Assembly: GCF_019599265.1 (NCBI RefSeq)
Contig: NZ_JAHZTC010000016.1
Span: 60,821 to 124,820, forward strand
Length of the DNA: 64,000 bases
Direction: 5' to 3'
From: Pontibacter sp. HSC-14F20
GTDB taxonomy: Bacteria; Bacteroidota; Bacteroidia; Cytophagales; Hymenobacteraceae
How positions within the stretch are numbered: the stretch's first letter is position 1; every line of letters starts with the position of its first letter. Positions 34,743 through 44,795 of this stretch are shown one piece after another. Both the position numbers and the translations under genes were made by a program. The notes under the pieces are model-generated. The model made no database searches. It was not told where the DNA came from and saw only the letters and a program-made list of their open reading frames with translations.

Positions 34743-37700
34743 TTAGAATGTGAAACGCAGGTTTACACCGTAGTTTCGGACTGATGGAGGAGAGTTAAAC
34801 TCAAAGCCCCTGGTGTTACCGCCGAGCTGGTTTGACTCTGGGTCGGCATGCGGCAGGTTGGGCGCATAGAAGAAGAGGTTACGGCCGGTGACGGATATGC
34901 TAGCCGCCCCAAACGGAGTACGCTCCAGTATCGCCGCAGGCAGTTCGTATCCCAGGCTTACTTCACGCAGCCTAAACACAGATGCATCAAACACCGCAAA
35001 TTCGTTTGCTGCGTTCAAAGCTACCCAGTACTCTTGGGCAGATATCTGTGTGGTGTTAGGGCTGGAGGTGCCGTCTGCATTCAGGACTACGCCCTCAAAC
35101 AGGTAGGGACGCTCTCTGTCTGTTTGTTCATCGAGCACTCCCCTCAAACGCGCAATCTGAGTTTGTCGGGAGTAGAAGTCCCCTCCGTGCACGTACTGTA
35201 GCAACACGTTCAGGTTAAACCCTTTAAAGCTGAAGGTATTGCCCAGGCTGCCCCACCAGTCCGCGTTCGGGTCTGCAATGATACGTGGGTTCTGATCCAC
35301 CACCGGCACACCTGTGTTCGGGTTGATGATGAAACGGCCCTGTTCATCACGCAGGAAGGCAGATGACTGGATCACACCGAAAGGCTGGCCTGGAATCAGC
35401 ACAGGGCTAAGTCCTGTGAAAGCGCCGGTTCCGGCACCGGTCAGCAAAGTGAACTGGTTGAGTCCGGGTGCCAGTGATACCACTTTGGACTGTATGTCTG
35501 TGAAGTTCACGTTGACATCCCAACGGAAACCACCTTCAGAAGTAAATGGTGAGCCGGTGGCTGATATTTCCCAGCCTTTGTTCTGGATTTCACCGGCATT
35601 CTGGGTAAAGGTGGTAAAGCCTGTTGAGCCCGGTACGTCCACGTTGAAGATCTGGTCAGTGGTTTTGTTGAAGAAGTAATTCACATCGAGCGAAGTTCTT
35701 CCGTCAAACAGACCTAACTCAACACCAGCTTCATAGGAGGTGGTGAACTCAGGGTTCAGGTCCAGGTTACCGCGTCTGTTGCCGCGTGTAACAGCAGCTA
35801 CAGTCCCATTGAATGGGAAACTGACGCCCGCCACGTTATTACCGAATCCCTGGTTTATAAACACTGTGTTGGTTAGGTATATACCGGCATCGTTACCTAC
35901 ACGCGCATAGCTGCCCCTCAGCTTACCATAGCTGAGAATGGGATTGGCAATGTCGAAGGCATCTGTGAATACGAAGCCAACGCTGGCAGCAGGGTAGAAG
36001 TAGCTGTTGTTGTCGAGCGCCAGTGTGGATGACCAGTCGTTTCGTCCCTGCAATTCCAGGAACAACCAGTTCTTATAGGAAAGACCGAGCTGTGAATAAA
36101 GACCCACCAATCGACGCTGTGTCTCCGTGTTCGTTGGAAATATGTTGGTATTTGTGTGGTTGATCAGGTTATAAAATTCCGGTGTGATCAGGTCTTCCGC
36201 TCTGATGTTCCGGTTATCCGTATGAATGGTGTTGATCTGGTTACCCACTAGGAATCGCAGGTTGATATCTTCGTTCAGGTCTTTGGTGTAGACACCGAAT
36301 ATATCCTGGTTAAACTGACGGTAGAAAATGTCATCGTAGATCTGGGAGCCCCGACGATTGAGGGCCGTATTACCGTTCGAGTTAATTGAGCCAAAGGCAA
36401 TTGCCTCACGACGTCTGTCAGAGTACTGGTCCAGACCAATACGGTAGGTAAAGGTCAGGTCCTGAAAGAACTGAGGCTTCCAGTTTAGGGTGGCACTGGT
36501 AATCGTTCTGTTCACCTCGCTTTCATAAAAATTCTCATTCACGCTCCATCGTGGGTTGTCGCGGGCGAGCAGCGTAAATAGTGTAGGAGCCTGTTGGCCG
36601 GGGCCTATTTTATACGGCACGTTGTTGATGTCGAAACTTCTGGGTGTGAAAGGAAGCGTAAACCAGGGGCTCGTACCAGAGTTGCCCTGCAAAGAGCCTT
36701 CCTGCTCCGTATTAGCATAAATAATAGAGGCATCGAGCGATATACCATACGATAGCTCAGCTGTACCGGCAGCACGAAGCGAGAAACGGTCAAGACCGCT
36801 GTTCGGAATGATGCCTGACTGGTTGGTACTGTTGGCGCTGAAGATATACCTGGTGTTAGCGCCCGCGCCGGCTAGCTGCAGGCCATTGTCGAAGATGGTG
36901 CCTGTCTCGAAAAAGTCTTTTACATTATCAGGGTATGCTCTGTACTCCAGTGTCTCCTGCGGGTTGCCTGGGGCGTTGGGTACAGTAGTTATACCTGGCG
37001 TGCCAAACCTTGGTCCCCAACTATCGGTCACATTCGGGCTATAGCGGAAGTTAGTGCCTTGGCCATAATCATTTTGGTACTCTGGCAAGCCGTATACGTT
37101 CTGCAGGTTGAAAGAAGAGGTAACAGTCACCTCAAACTTCTTGTTGGCATCACCTGCCATCCCTTTCTTGGTTGTGATGATGATGGCACCGTTCGCGGCT
37201 CTGGATCCGTAAAGCGCCGCAGCGGCAGGCCCCTTCAGCACGGTCATCGATTCAATATCGTTCGGGTTAATGTCGAGGCCACGGTTAGAGTAAGCAGCGC
37301 CACCAACGGTAGGAGCGGAGGTAAAATTGGTGGAGTTATCAATTGGGATGCCGTCGACCACAAACAGCGGCTGGTTGTTACCTGTGGCGGAGGAGATACC
37401 CCTGATGAATACCTGTGTTCCTGCACCCGGCAAACCGCTCGATGAAATGATTTCCACACCCGCAACCTTACCCTGTAGAGCGTTAACCACGTTTGGTTCA
37501 GAGCGCTGTGATAACTGTTCGCCTCCTACGTTCTGCACGGCATAGCCCAGCGATCGTTCGGTACGCTCTATACCTACTGCTGTCACCACCACTTCCTGCA
37601 GCTGTCGGGTGTCCACGCTTAAGGTTACATTGATGGTTGATTCGTTGCCAATATCACGCGTGATGGTGGTATATCCGATAAAGCGGAAGGCAAGCGTGTT

Positions 37701-37907
37701 AGAGCCTGCCGGCACATTGATGGAGTATTCGCCGTTTGCCCCGGTGGCAGTTCCGACCGAGGTGCCTTGCACGAGTACAGCAACGCCGGGCAGCCCCTGC
37801 CCGGTTTCCTGATCTGTTACTGTACCTGTAACTGTTCTAGTCTGTGCTATGCCTTGTTGCAGAAAGACGAACACTAGAATAAAACTTACTAGTAGTAGTT
37901 TTCTCAT
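34743..37907 (-). CDS. SusC/RagA TonB-dependent outer-membrane transporter (locus 1)
   Basis: About 1,054 residues from the ATG at 37907 (MRKLLLVSF); I chose it because the paralogue at 38870 begins the same way, although the frame extends to 37949. It has a signal peptide, a carboxypeptidase-regulatory-like domain (about 20-110, VTGTVTDQETGQGLPGV), a TonB-box region (QEVVVTAVG), the plug domain and a long beta-barrel ending in VNLRFTF, an aromatic C-terminus typical of barrels. It pairs with the SusD gene downstream and diverges from locus 2. Confidence 0.94.
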   Translation of the reverse strand: MRKLLLVSFILVFVFLQQGIAQTRTVTGTVTDQETGQGLPGVAVLVQGTSVGTATGANGEYSINVPAGSNTLAFRFIGYTTITRDIGNESTINVTLSVDTRQLQEVVVTAVGIERTERSLGYAVQNVGGEQLSQRSEPNVVNALQGKVAGVEIISSSGLPGAGTQVFIRGISSATGNNQPLFVVDGIPIDNSTNFTSAPTVGGAAYSNRGLDINPNDIESMTVLKGPAAAALYGSRAANGAIIITTKKGMAGDANKKFEVTVTSSFNLQNVYGLPEYQNDYGQGTNFRYSPNVTDSWGPRFGTPGITTVPNAPGNPQETLEYRAYPDNVKDFFETGTIFDNGLQLAGAGANTRYIFSANSTNQSGIIPNSGLDRFSLRAAGTAELSYGISLDASIIYANTEQEGSLQGNSGTSPWFTLPFTPRSFDINNVPYKIGPGQQAPTLFTLLARDNPRWSVNENFYESEVNRTITSATLNWKPQFFQDLTFTYRIGLDQYSDRRREAIAFGSINSNGNTALNRRGSQIYDDIFYRQFNQDIFGVYTKDLNEDINLRFLVGNQINTIHTDNRNIRAEDLITPEFYNLINHTNTNIFPTNTETQRRLVGLYSQLGLSYKNWLFLELQGRNDWSSTLALDNNSYFYPAASVGFVFTDAFDIANPILSYGKLRGSYARVGNDAGIYLTNTVFINQGFGNNVAGVSFPFNGTVAAVTRGNRRGNLDLNPEFTTSYEAGVELGLFDGRTSLDVNYFFNKTTDQIFNVDVPGSTGFTTFTQNAGEIQNKGWEISATGSPFTSEGGFRWDVNVNFTDIQSKVVSLAPGLNQFTLLTGAGTGAFTGLSPVLIPGQPFGVIQSSAFLRDEQGRFIINPNTGVPVVDQNPRIIADPNADWWGSLGNTFSFKGFNLNVLLQYVHGGDFYSRQTQIARLRGVLDEQTDRERPYLFEGVVLNADGTSSPNTTQISAQEYWVALNAANEFAVFDASVFRLREVSLGYELPAAILERTPFGAASISVTGRNLFFYAPNLPHADPESNQLGGNTRGFEFNSPPSVRNYGVNLRFTF

Positions 37908-37949
37908 GGTCCCAAAAGATTTTGGTTTCATTAAAATGTATGAAGTCAA

Positions 37950-38869
37950 TTTGGCAAAAGTGCCACGAGATGGGGCACTTACAGAGAGGTAGTAGGAAGA
38001 GCCATTATACAGCTTGGACCTATAGAATCAAGCTAAAAGTCTAAACATTAAATAAGAATATCTGCTTGTTGTTTAATGATAAAATTCAATTAGTTGATCA
38101 TAACATTATACGTTTTAAATTTTATTTAGACATTGAATTATAGTATTTTAACTAAAAAATAATGTTGTTATACTATACTTAAGGTATTTATATATTCATA
38201 TTTATGCAATATGATTAGGTGTCTGGATTGCTTTAACAGGAGGGTGGGTAGAAGAGATTCAGTGCCGCTTTGAAAAACCCATAGAATCATAAAGACTTTA
38301 GCTCTTGCTACAAATTTTTGCTGCGCTTCTAAAAATAGAAAAGAGATTTCTGCTTAGTTGCAGAGCGTAATTTGAATAACTACATCAATGTTATAAATCT
38401 GTGTGTGTTATAACATTGAATAAGAATCACTTATAAAACAGAGAACTGATCAGTCCTAATTTGTTTGGTAATATTAAAAGGAAAATTTAAACAGGTTTTT
38501 TGTAAAGTATTGTGCTAATCAACTGATTAGGGAGATAAAAGGCCATTAAGATCACTGGTAGACTTGTAATAACATAAGATGAATGCTTAATGTCCTCAGA
38601 AAGAAAGTGATAAGTGCCCTAAAATTTAATTAGCATTATTGTATATATTGGAAATTTATTCTTAGTTTGGAGCATTCAAATTGTGAATAAAGTTTATTTA
38701 AATGCTGAATAGGCTTTCTCATTACTACTTGATAGCTAACATGAACACAGTATGCGGTTTTTACAACAATACAAAGAAGACCCCTGTGTATTTGCTGACA
38801 TTTTGACTACGCTTACTTTAAACCTTAAATCTTAACTACTATTTATCTTTCACCTCAATTAACAGACCA
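37950..38869. other. AT-rich divergent intergenic region between the two SusC/SusD loci
   Basis: About 920 bp without a credible gene, far richer in A+T than the flanks. It contains a perfect 12-bp inverted repeat (annotated separately) and related half-sites ATAACATT at 38100 and AATGTTGTTATA at 38161. It should hold the promoters for both divergent transporters. I found no exact TAnnTTTG element near either start and no DnaA boxes. Confidence 0.6.
38385..38419. promoter_or_regulatory. Perfect 12-bp inverted repeat, candidate operator
   Basis: TCAATGTTATAA (38385-38396) and TTATAACATTGA (38408-38419) are exact reverse complements with an 11-bp GT-rich spacer. The arm spacing (about two helical turns centre to centre) suits a dimeric regulator. 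No T tract follows, so it is not a terminator. Confidence 0.55.
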
Positions 38870-41800
38870 ATGAAAAAACTACTACTATTGAGTTTTGCGC
38901 TGGTGTTCGTCGTGCTTCAGCAGGCATTGGCGCAGGGCAAAACTGTTACGGGTACTGTGACTGACCAGTCGACTGGCGAAGGCCTTCCTGGTGTTGCAGT
39001 GCTTGTAAAGGGCACTAGTTCCGGTACGGCTACCGGAGCAGATGGTACTTACTCTATTAATGTGCCGGCGGACGGCAACACACTCGTGTTCCGTTTCCTC
39101 GGTTACAAAACTACTGAGCGTGCAATCGGAACAGCTGCTACAGTGAACGTAACGCTTGAAGTCGACCAGAGACAACTTGATGAAGTTGTGGTGGTGGGTT
39201 ACGGTACACAGCTTAAAAAGGACGTAACAAGCTCCATTGCACAGGTAAAAGGTGAGGAAATCGCCAATCTGGCAACGCCGAGCTTTGACCAGCAGTTAGC
39301 AGGTCGTGCGTCAGGTGTTGTTGTGCAGCAGCCATCCGGTATCCTGGGAGCCCCTCCCGTTATCCGTATCCGCGGTACGAACTCTATCTCTGGTAGCAAC
39401 TCTCCACTTGTTGTAATCGACGGTATTCCCGTGCTGACAGGTAACGTAGGTGCTTATGCTTCTTCTAACGCACTTGCTGATATCAACCCGAACGATATCG
39501 AGTCATTCGAAATCCTGAAGGATGGTGCTGCTACAGCAATTTACGGCTCACGTGCCTCTAATGGTGTTATCCTGGTGACAACCAAAAAAGGAAAGCAGGG
39601 TCAAATGAAGGTGAGCTATGATATGTATACTGGCTGGGCCAGCCCAATCAAGGTACATGATCTTCTAAATGCTGAGCAGTTTGTTGAGATTGCGAACGAG
39701 AAGTACGTAAATGCTGGCAACGCGCCACAGGCATTTATGGACGCCAACGGAACTAACACGGACTGGAATGACCTTGTTTACAGAACGGGTTTCCAGCAGA
39801 GCCATACTATCTCTGCTTCAGCAGGTACTGAGAAAAGCAAGTACTACTTTTCTTTGGGTTACACAGATCAGGAAGGTATAGCTGTAGCTAACGATTTGAA
39901 GCGCTATACCTTACGTGCCAACTTGGATCAGAAAATATCCAATCGCATCACCTTCGGCCTGAATTCCGGTCTTTCTTATCAGCGTAACAATGGCGTATCT
40001 GTAGGTTCCAATAGCTTGAGTGGTAATACTTTCGCAGTGATCCGTATGTTGCCAAACGTAGGGGCATATGATCCAAATGACCCTACAGGTTATAACCTTG
40101 ATGATGGTAACCCGGCTGCTTTGGGAAGAGGTGCAAACCTTATCCACATCAATAACAATACGCCGAACATCCTTTTTAGCTTGGACAATAATATTCGTAA
40201 GTCTACGACTTACCGTGCTAGCGGTAATGCCTTCTTGGATTTCAAGATTTTGACTGGCCTTAACTTCAGAACAGTTTTAGGTGTTGACCTTTCACTGCAG
40301 GATGACTATGGTTATATGGACCCACGCCATGGCGATGGTAGAGGCTTAAATGGCTACATAGACCAGATTTATTCTCCATACACTACTTGGAACTGGCAGA
40401 ACATCCTGTCTTATAACAAGTCATTTAACGATGTACACAACATTGATGTGACAGCCGTAGCAGAATATAACAAAACAAGTACCTCATTCTTCAACGCCTT
40501 CGGTTCTGGTATCTCTGATCGCCTTTTCAAAGATAACCTTGTGACTGGAACAATGGCTAACCAAGAAATTGCGGGTGGTATTGGTGGAAGCGGTCTTTCT
40601 TCTTACTTAGGCCGTGTAAACTATAACTACAAAGGAAGATACTATGTAGGTGGCTCACTCAGAGCGGATGGTCTTTCTAAGCTTTCTCCAGATAACCGTT
40701 GGGGTTATTTCCCAGGTGTTTCTGCCGCATGGCGTGTGTCTGAAGAAGAATTCTTCAAGAACTCAAGCGCTCTGAGCGTTATCACTGACTTCAGAATAAG
40801 AGGTAGCTACGCAGAAGTGGGTAACTCTAGTATTGTAGGTGGTGATTATCCTTATCTGGGCTCTTTTGCTCCTCGCCCTTACGGTGGCCTGAGTGGTATT
40901 GCTTTCAGTAACACGGGTAACGGTGACCTGAAGTGGGAAACACAAGAAATCATTGACTTCGGTGCTGACTTTGGCCTGTTCAATGGTCGCCTGAACCTGG
41001 AAGTTGCTTACTGGCAGAAGAATAACAAGGACATGGTGCTAGGTGCTCCAACTCCTCCTTCGCTTGGTTTGCCAGGGAACCTAATCTATAGAAACATCGG
41101 TACGATGAAGAACGATGGTATCGAAGTATCTTTGAGCGGTGCAGTACTTGAGAAAACCAACTTCTCATGGAATGCCAATTTGAACTTCTCTACTCAGAAC
41201 AACAAAATAACTGCTCTTGTAGATAACCAGGATCAGATATTTGACTATACCATCCATAGAGAAGGTGAGTCTTTCAACTCTCTTTATGGCTACATCTATG
41301 AAGGTGTGAACGTTGCAAACGGAAACCCAATCTATAGAAAAGCCGATGGTAGCTTAGTTCAGTCAAGCCTCCAGATCGGACAATCTGGCTACAAGGTTTA
41401 TGACCCAGCTAACCCAAGCGATATCTCAAAGGCTTCAACCCTTGGTACTGCTGACAAAGTTGTGTTAGGAAGCGCTCTGCCTAAGTGGTTTGGTGGCTTT
41501 GATAACAACTTTAAGTATGGCGACTTTGACATGAACGTGTTCTTCCGCTTCTCTGGTGGTAACAAGATCATGAACCGTACACGTCAGGACTTACTGAACC
41601 AGACCTTCGAGAACAATGGTACTGAAATTCTTGGCAGATGGCAGTCTCCAGAGAATCCTGGTGATGGTGTAACTCCGAAACTTTATCAGGGTAGAGGTGT
41701 AGCTGCGAACAATGACGGTCAGACATCCACACGTTTTGTTGAGGATGGTGACTTCTTGAAACTAAGCAATGTAGCCATCGGTTACACGCTGCCTTCGTCT

Positions 41801-41974
41801 CTTACAAGCAAAATTAATGTTCAACGCCTGAGAATGTATGCACAGCTTCAGAATGCATTCACTATCACTGGTTACAAAGGTCTAGACCCAGAAGTATTTA
41901 CTTCTACCGGTGTTGATTTTAATGGTAACCCGCAGCAACGAGTAGTTTCTGTAGGCCTGAACTTAGGATTTTAA
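38870..41974 (+). CDS. SusC/RagA TonB-dependent outer-membrane transporter (locus 2)
   Basis: A 1,034-residue SusC-family transporter. Signal peptide MKKLLLLSFALVFVVLQQALA-Q, then a carboxypeptidase-regulatory-like domain (about 24-105), the TonB-box region LDEVVVVGYGTQ (about 105-116), plug and barrel ending in RVVSVGLNLGF. The first 100 residues are nearly the same as those of the divergent locus-1 SusC, the barrels much less so. The gene is visibly richer in A+T and contains only two AGGTATA/TATACCT words, unlike most neighbours. The likely job is import of a glycan, peptide or siderophore; the substrate cannot be told. Confidence 0.94.
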   Translation: MKKLLLLSFALVFVVLQQALAQGKTVTGTVTDQSTGEGLPGVAVLVKGTSSGTATGADGTYSINVPADGNTLVFRFLGYKTTERAIGTAATVNVTLEVDQRQLDEVVVVGYGTQLKKDVTSSIAQVKGEEIANLATPSFDQQLAGRASGVVVQQPSGILGAPPVIRIRGTNSISGSNSPLVVIDGIPVLTGNVGAYASSNALADINPNDIESFEILKDGAATAIYGSRASNGVILVTTKKGKQGQMKVSYDMYTGWASPIKVHDLLNAEQFVEIANEKYVNAGNAPQAFMDANGTNTDWNDLVYRTGFQQSHTISASAGTEKSKYYFSLGYTDQEGIAVANDLKRYTLRANLDQKISNRITFGLNSGLSYQRNNGVSVGSNSLSGNTFAVIRMLPNVGAYDPNDPTGYNLDDGNPAALGRGANLIHINNNTPNILFSLDNNIRKSTTYRASGNAFLDFKILTGLNFRTVLGVDLSLQDDYGYMDPRHGDGRGLNGYIDQIYSPYTTWNWQNILSYNKSFNDVHNIDVTAVAEYNKTSTSFFNAFGSGISDRLFKDNLVTGTMANQEIAGGIGGSGLSSYLGRVNYNYKGRYYVGGSLRADGLSKLSPDNRWGYFPGVSAAWRVSEEEFFKNSSALSVITDFRIRGSYAEVGNSSIVGGDYPYLGSFAPRPYGGLSGIAFSNTGNGDLKWETQEIIDFGADFGLFNGRLNLEVAYWQKNNKDMVLGAPTPPSLGLPGNLIYRNIGTMKNDGIEVSLSGAVLEKTNFSWNANLNFSTQNNKITALVDNQDQIFDYTIHREGESFNSLYGYIYEGVNVANGNPIYRKADGSLVQSSLQIGQSGYKVYDPANPSDISKASTLGTADKVVLGSALPKWFGGFDNNFKYGDFDMNVFFRFSGGNKIMNRTRQDLLNQTFENNGTEILGRWQSPENPGDGVTPKLYQGRGVAANNDGQTSTRFVEDGDFLKLSNVAIGYTLPSSLTSKINVQRLRMYAQLQNAFTITGYKGLDPEVFTSTGVDFNGNPQQRVVSVGLNLGF

Positions 41975-41996
41975 TTAATATTAAATTACTGACACA

Positions 41997-43601
41997 ATGG
42001 AAAATAGAAATTTTCTAAAAAATAGATTGAGGCTGGTATTGATGGCTCCTGCACTTGCGCTGGCAGTTATGATGACCTCCTGCGAAAAGGAAACAATAGA
42101 ATTGCTTCCAAAAGACCGAATTACAGAAGAAAGCGCGTTCCAGGACCCTGAAAGAATTCAGCTAGCTATGCTGGGTGTGTATGATGCCGCCCAGACAGGT
42201 TTCTATCCTGGTGGCCAGCGTGGGTATCCTTTTGGAGCTGCAGCCACTGCTCAGGCTGACATGCGAGGGGAGGATATGCTGAATGTTGCTGCTTTCTATG
42301 CCTTTACATACGAGTCTACGTTCAACGCAACTACTACATTGAACAATGTGGTTATGTGGGAATCATTATACGGTCTTGTAAACAAAGCCAACATAATGAT
42401 TGACGGTTTGAAGACGGCTGCTGAGGCAGGCGTAATCACCCAGGAACAAGCAAATTCTTATGAAGGGGAGGCAAGATTCCTGCGTGCACTGGCACACCAC
42501 GAACTGCTGTTGAACTTCGCAAGACCTTATAATGAGACAGGAGACGCTTCTCATTTAGGCGTGCCTTACCGTAGATTGGCTGTAAACGATCCTGCAAGTG
42601 TGGATGAAGCCAAATCTCAGGGAAGACACACCGTGAAAGAAAGCTATGCTATGCTGTTAGAAGACCTTGACTTCGCTGAGCAGCACATAACTGTTTCACA
42701 ACTCACCAGAGCCTCCAAAGGAGCGGCGATTGCTCTTAAAACAAGGGTGAAACTGCACATGAGAGACTGGAACGGTGTCATTACAGAAGCAGATAAAATT
42801 GTTTCAGGCTCCGGACCATTCACTAGCCCAATTGGCAATTATGCACTGACAGCCGCACCTGAAGGTCCATTTGTTGGTAATAAAGGAAACAGCGAATCTA
42901 TTTTCTCTATCCTGAACTCTACAGATGACAACCCAGGTACAAACGCTGCTCTGCCGGCTATGTATAGAGGAGAAAACCGCGCCCTGGTTGCGATCAGCCC
43001 TACCATCTGGAACCAGACTTTCTGGCCAAAGGAGGATTTGAGAAGAACAGACCTTGCTGGTACTTATGCTGGTGGTGTATTCACTAAGAAATACATTGAC
43101 CTGAGTGGTTGGTCTGACAACACTCCTATTATCAGGTATGCTGAAGTGCTTCTTAATCTGTCTGAGGCAATCGCAAGAACAGAAGGTGTAAATGACAAAG
43201 CAGTAGCCCTTTTGAACAGCGTAAGAAGCAGATCGACTTCTGAAACATATGCTACGTCAGGAGCATCCGCTGCTTATCTGAACATCAGCAGTGCTAATGA
43301 CCTGCTTCAGGCTATCATGAACGAGCGCAGAATCGAGTTTCTTGCAGAAGGTTTACGCTGGAAGGATATTCACAGAACAGCTAAAAACGGTGAATTAGGT
43401 GTAAACGGCGTGCCTGCTAAAGTTGCTTATGGTGCTGTTAAACTAACAGACTGGGTTGCAGCAAGTGGTGAACTGAGACCTGCTCTCTTTACCAGTATTC
43501 CGGCAATACCATATGCGGATAACCGCTTCCTGTGGCCAATACCAACTTCTGAGATCACTACTAACCCTGTGTTAGCTGCTCAGCAAAACCCTGGATACTA
43601 A
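41997..43601 (+). CDS. SusD/RagB-family lipoprotein (locus 2)
   Basis: A 534-residue surface lipoprotein, partner of the SusC encoded 22 bp upstream. The lipobox is MMTSC (Cys at about residue 29), followed by EKETIELLPKDRITEESAFQ, a standard RagB/SusD start. The TPR-like helices (GEARFLRALAHHELLLNFARPY) and the C-terminal IMNERRIEFLAEGLRWKDIHR are family signatures. Codon use and base composition match the preceding SusC gene. A strong terminator ends the two-gene unit. Confidence 0.94.
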   Translation: MENRNFLKNRLRLVLMAPALALAVMMTSCEKETIELLPKDRITEESAFQDPERIQLAMLGVYDAAQTGFYPGGQRGYPFGAAATAQADMRGEDMLNVAAFYAFTYESTFNATTTLNNVVMWESLYGLVNKANIMIDGLKTAAEAGVITQEQANSYEGEARFLRALAHHELLLNFARPYNETGDASHLGVPYRRLAVNDPASVDEAKSQGRHTVKESYAMLLEDLDFAEQHITVSQLTRASKGAAIALKTRVKLHMRDWNGVITEADKIVSGSGPFTSPIGNYALTAAPEGPFVGNKGNSESIFSILNSTDDNPGTNAALPAMYRGENRALVAISPTIWNQTFWPKEDLRRTDLAGTYAGGVFTKKYIDLSGWSDNTPIIRYAEVLLNLSEAIARTEGVNDKAVALLNSVRSRSTSETYATSGASAAYLNISSANDLLQAIMNERRIEFLAEGLRWKDIHRTAKNGELGVNGVPAKVAYGAVKLTDWVAASGELRPALFTSIPAIPYADNRFLWPIPTSEITTNPVLAAQQNPGY

Positions 43602-43623
43602 GCCTTACGGATAGTATAGATTT

Positions 43624-43660
43624 AAAAAGCCCTGTCAGCGGAAGTTGACAGGGCTTTTTT
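43624..43660 (+). terminator. Rho-independent terminator after SusC/SusD locus 2
   Basis: A perfect 14-bp stem (AAAAAGCCCTGTCA with 43646-43659), an 8-nt loop and a run of T residues. Confidence 0.9.
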
Positions 43661-43661
43661 T

Positions 43662-43669
43662 TATTTTTG
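43662..43669 (+). promoter_or_regulatory. Candidate -7 promoter element of rnhB
   Basis: TATTTTTG fits TAnnTTTG and lies directly after the terminator, 23 bp before the rnhB start. A TTG at 43645-43647 is closer than usual for a -33 box. Confidence 0.4.
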
Positions 43670-43692
43670 TTATTCAAACTTCTATACACACC

Positions 43693-44322
43693 ATGGCACT
43701 TCTACGAAATTACAGTGGCTATACCTTAGAGGCAGGTATAGATGAGGCTGGCCGCGGTTGCCTGGCTGGCCCTGTGGTGGCCGCTGCCGTTATACTGCCG
43801 CCAGACTATAGCCACAGCTTACTGAACGATTCAAAGCAACTGAGCCATAAGCAAAGGCTGCAGCTACGGGTAGATATTGTGCGGGATGCGGTAGCCTGGG
43901 CAATAGGAGAGGCGAGTCCTGCTGAGATTGACCAGATCAACATTCTGCAAGCAACTTATCTGGCGATGCATCGGGCCATCGGGGGGCTAAGCCTGGAACC
44001 GGAGTATCTTATTGTGGACGGAAACAGATTTAAGGTATACGGCGAGTTGCGCCATGCCTGTATTGTGAAGGGTGATGGGAAGTACCTGTCCGTTGCGGCG
44101 GCCTCTGTGCTGGCCAAAACGCATCGGGACGAGCTGATGTGTGCGCTTGCAAAAGAACACGACACTTACGGCTGGGAACGTAACGCAGGATATCCCACAA
44201 AAGAGCATCGCAATGGCATTGCGCAGTTTGGGGCCACGCAACACCATCGCCAGTCATTCAGGTTACTGTCAGAAGAGCAATTGTTATTATTCCCTAACAA
44301 GGAGACAGAAGGGCTTATTTAA
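43693..44322 (+). CDS. rnhB: Ribonuclease HII
   Basis: A 209-residue enzyme that removes ribonucleotides embedded in DNA. The RNase HII signature GIDEAGRGCLAGPVVAAAV contains the first two catalytic acids (DE), and LIVDGN and KTHRDEL contain the later ones. The start at ATG 43693 is preferred to an upstream in-frame codon that would sit in the terminator. Its 3' end overlaps the convergent response regulator by 8 bp. Confidence 0.95.
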   Translation: MALLRNYSGYTLEAGIDEAGRGCLAGPVVAAAVILPPDYSHSLLNDSKQLSHKQRLQLRVDIVRDAVAWAIGEASPAEIDQINILQATYLAMHRAIGGLSLEPEYLIVDGNRFKVYGELRHACIVKGDGKYLSVAAASVLAKTHRDELMCALAKEHDTYGWERNAGYPTKEHRNGIAQFGATQHHRQSFRLLSEEQLLLFPNKETEGLI

Positions 44323-44749
44323 GCTTTATGAGATCAAGAAACAGTGTAAAGTTGTCGAGAGAAGAGGGGCTGGCCTCAAAATTTTCAAAGCTCATCGGCT
44401 TTACGATATAGCCTGCCACGTTCAGCTTTTGCGCAGCCATACGGTCTGTCTCCTCGTTTGAGGTAGTCATAATGAAAACCGGGATATGGCTGAATTCAGG
44501 CTCATGGCGCAGCTCGGCCAAAAATTCCAGCCCATTCATACGCGGCATATTGATATCGAGTAAAATAACACTGGGTGCAGGGGATATTTTGGGCACACCT
44601 GTTCCTCGCAGCATGTCAAGCGCCTCACGGCCGTTGCGGGCTACATGAGTCGGATGGGTAATGCCTATTTTTTTAAGTTCGCGTTCTACATTCATAATAT
44701 CCAGATAATCGTCTTCAACTAAGAGGATATTAACGTCTTTATTTATCAT
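44315..44749 (-). CDS. Single-domain response regulator (Rcp1-like receiver)
   Basis: A 144-residue receiver protein. The acidic pocket is in LLVEDDYLD, the phospho-acceptor Asp in VILLDINMPRMNG, and the conserved Thr and Lys in IMTTS and YIVKPM. The extended EDDYLDIMNVERELKKIG form is that of Rcp1-like regulators paired with phytochrome-type kinases. It lies 46 bp after the histidine kinase gene on the same strand, its obvious partner. It has no DNA-binding output domain. Confidence 0.9.
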   Translation of the reverse strand: MINKDVNILLVEDDYLDIMNVERELKKIGITHPTHVARNGREALDMLRGTGVPKISPAPSVILLDINMPRMNGLEFLAELRHEPEFSHIPVFIMTTSNEETDRMAAQKLNVAGYIVKPMSFENFEASPSSLDNFTLFLDLIKLK

Positions 44750-44795
44750 AGCACTTATGGGAATTCAATGATCAAATCTAATATAATTATTTCAA

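Noticed and set aside
37950..38869. Replication origin in the AT-rich region between the SusC genes
   Set aside because: No DnaA boxes (TTATCCACA type), no dnaA, dnaN or gyrase genes nearby. A regulatory spacer between divergent loci explains it better.
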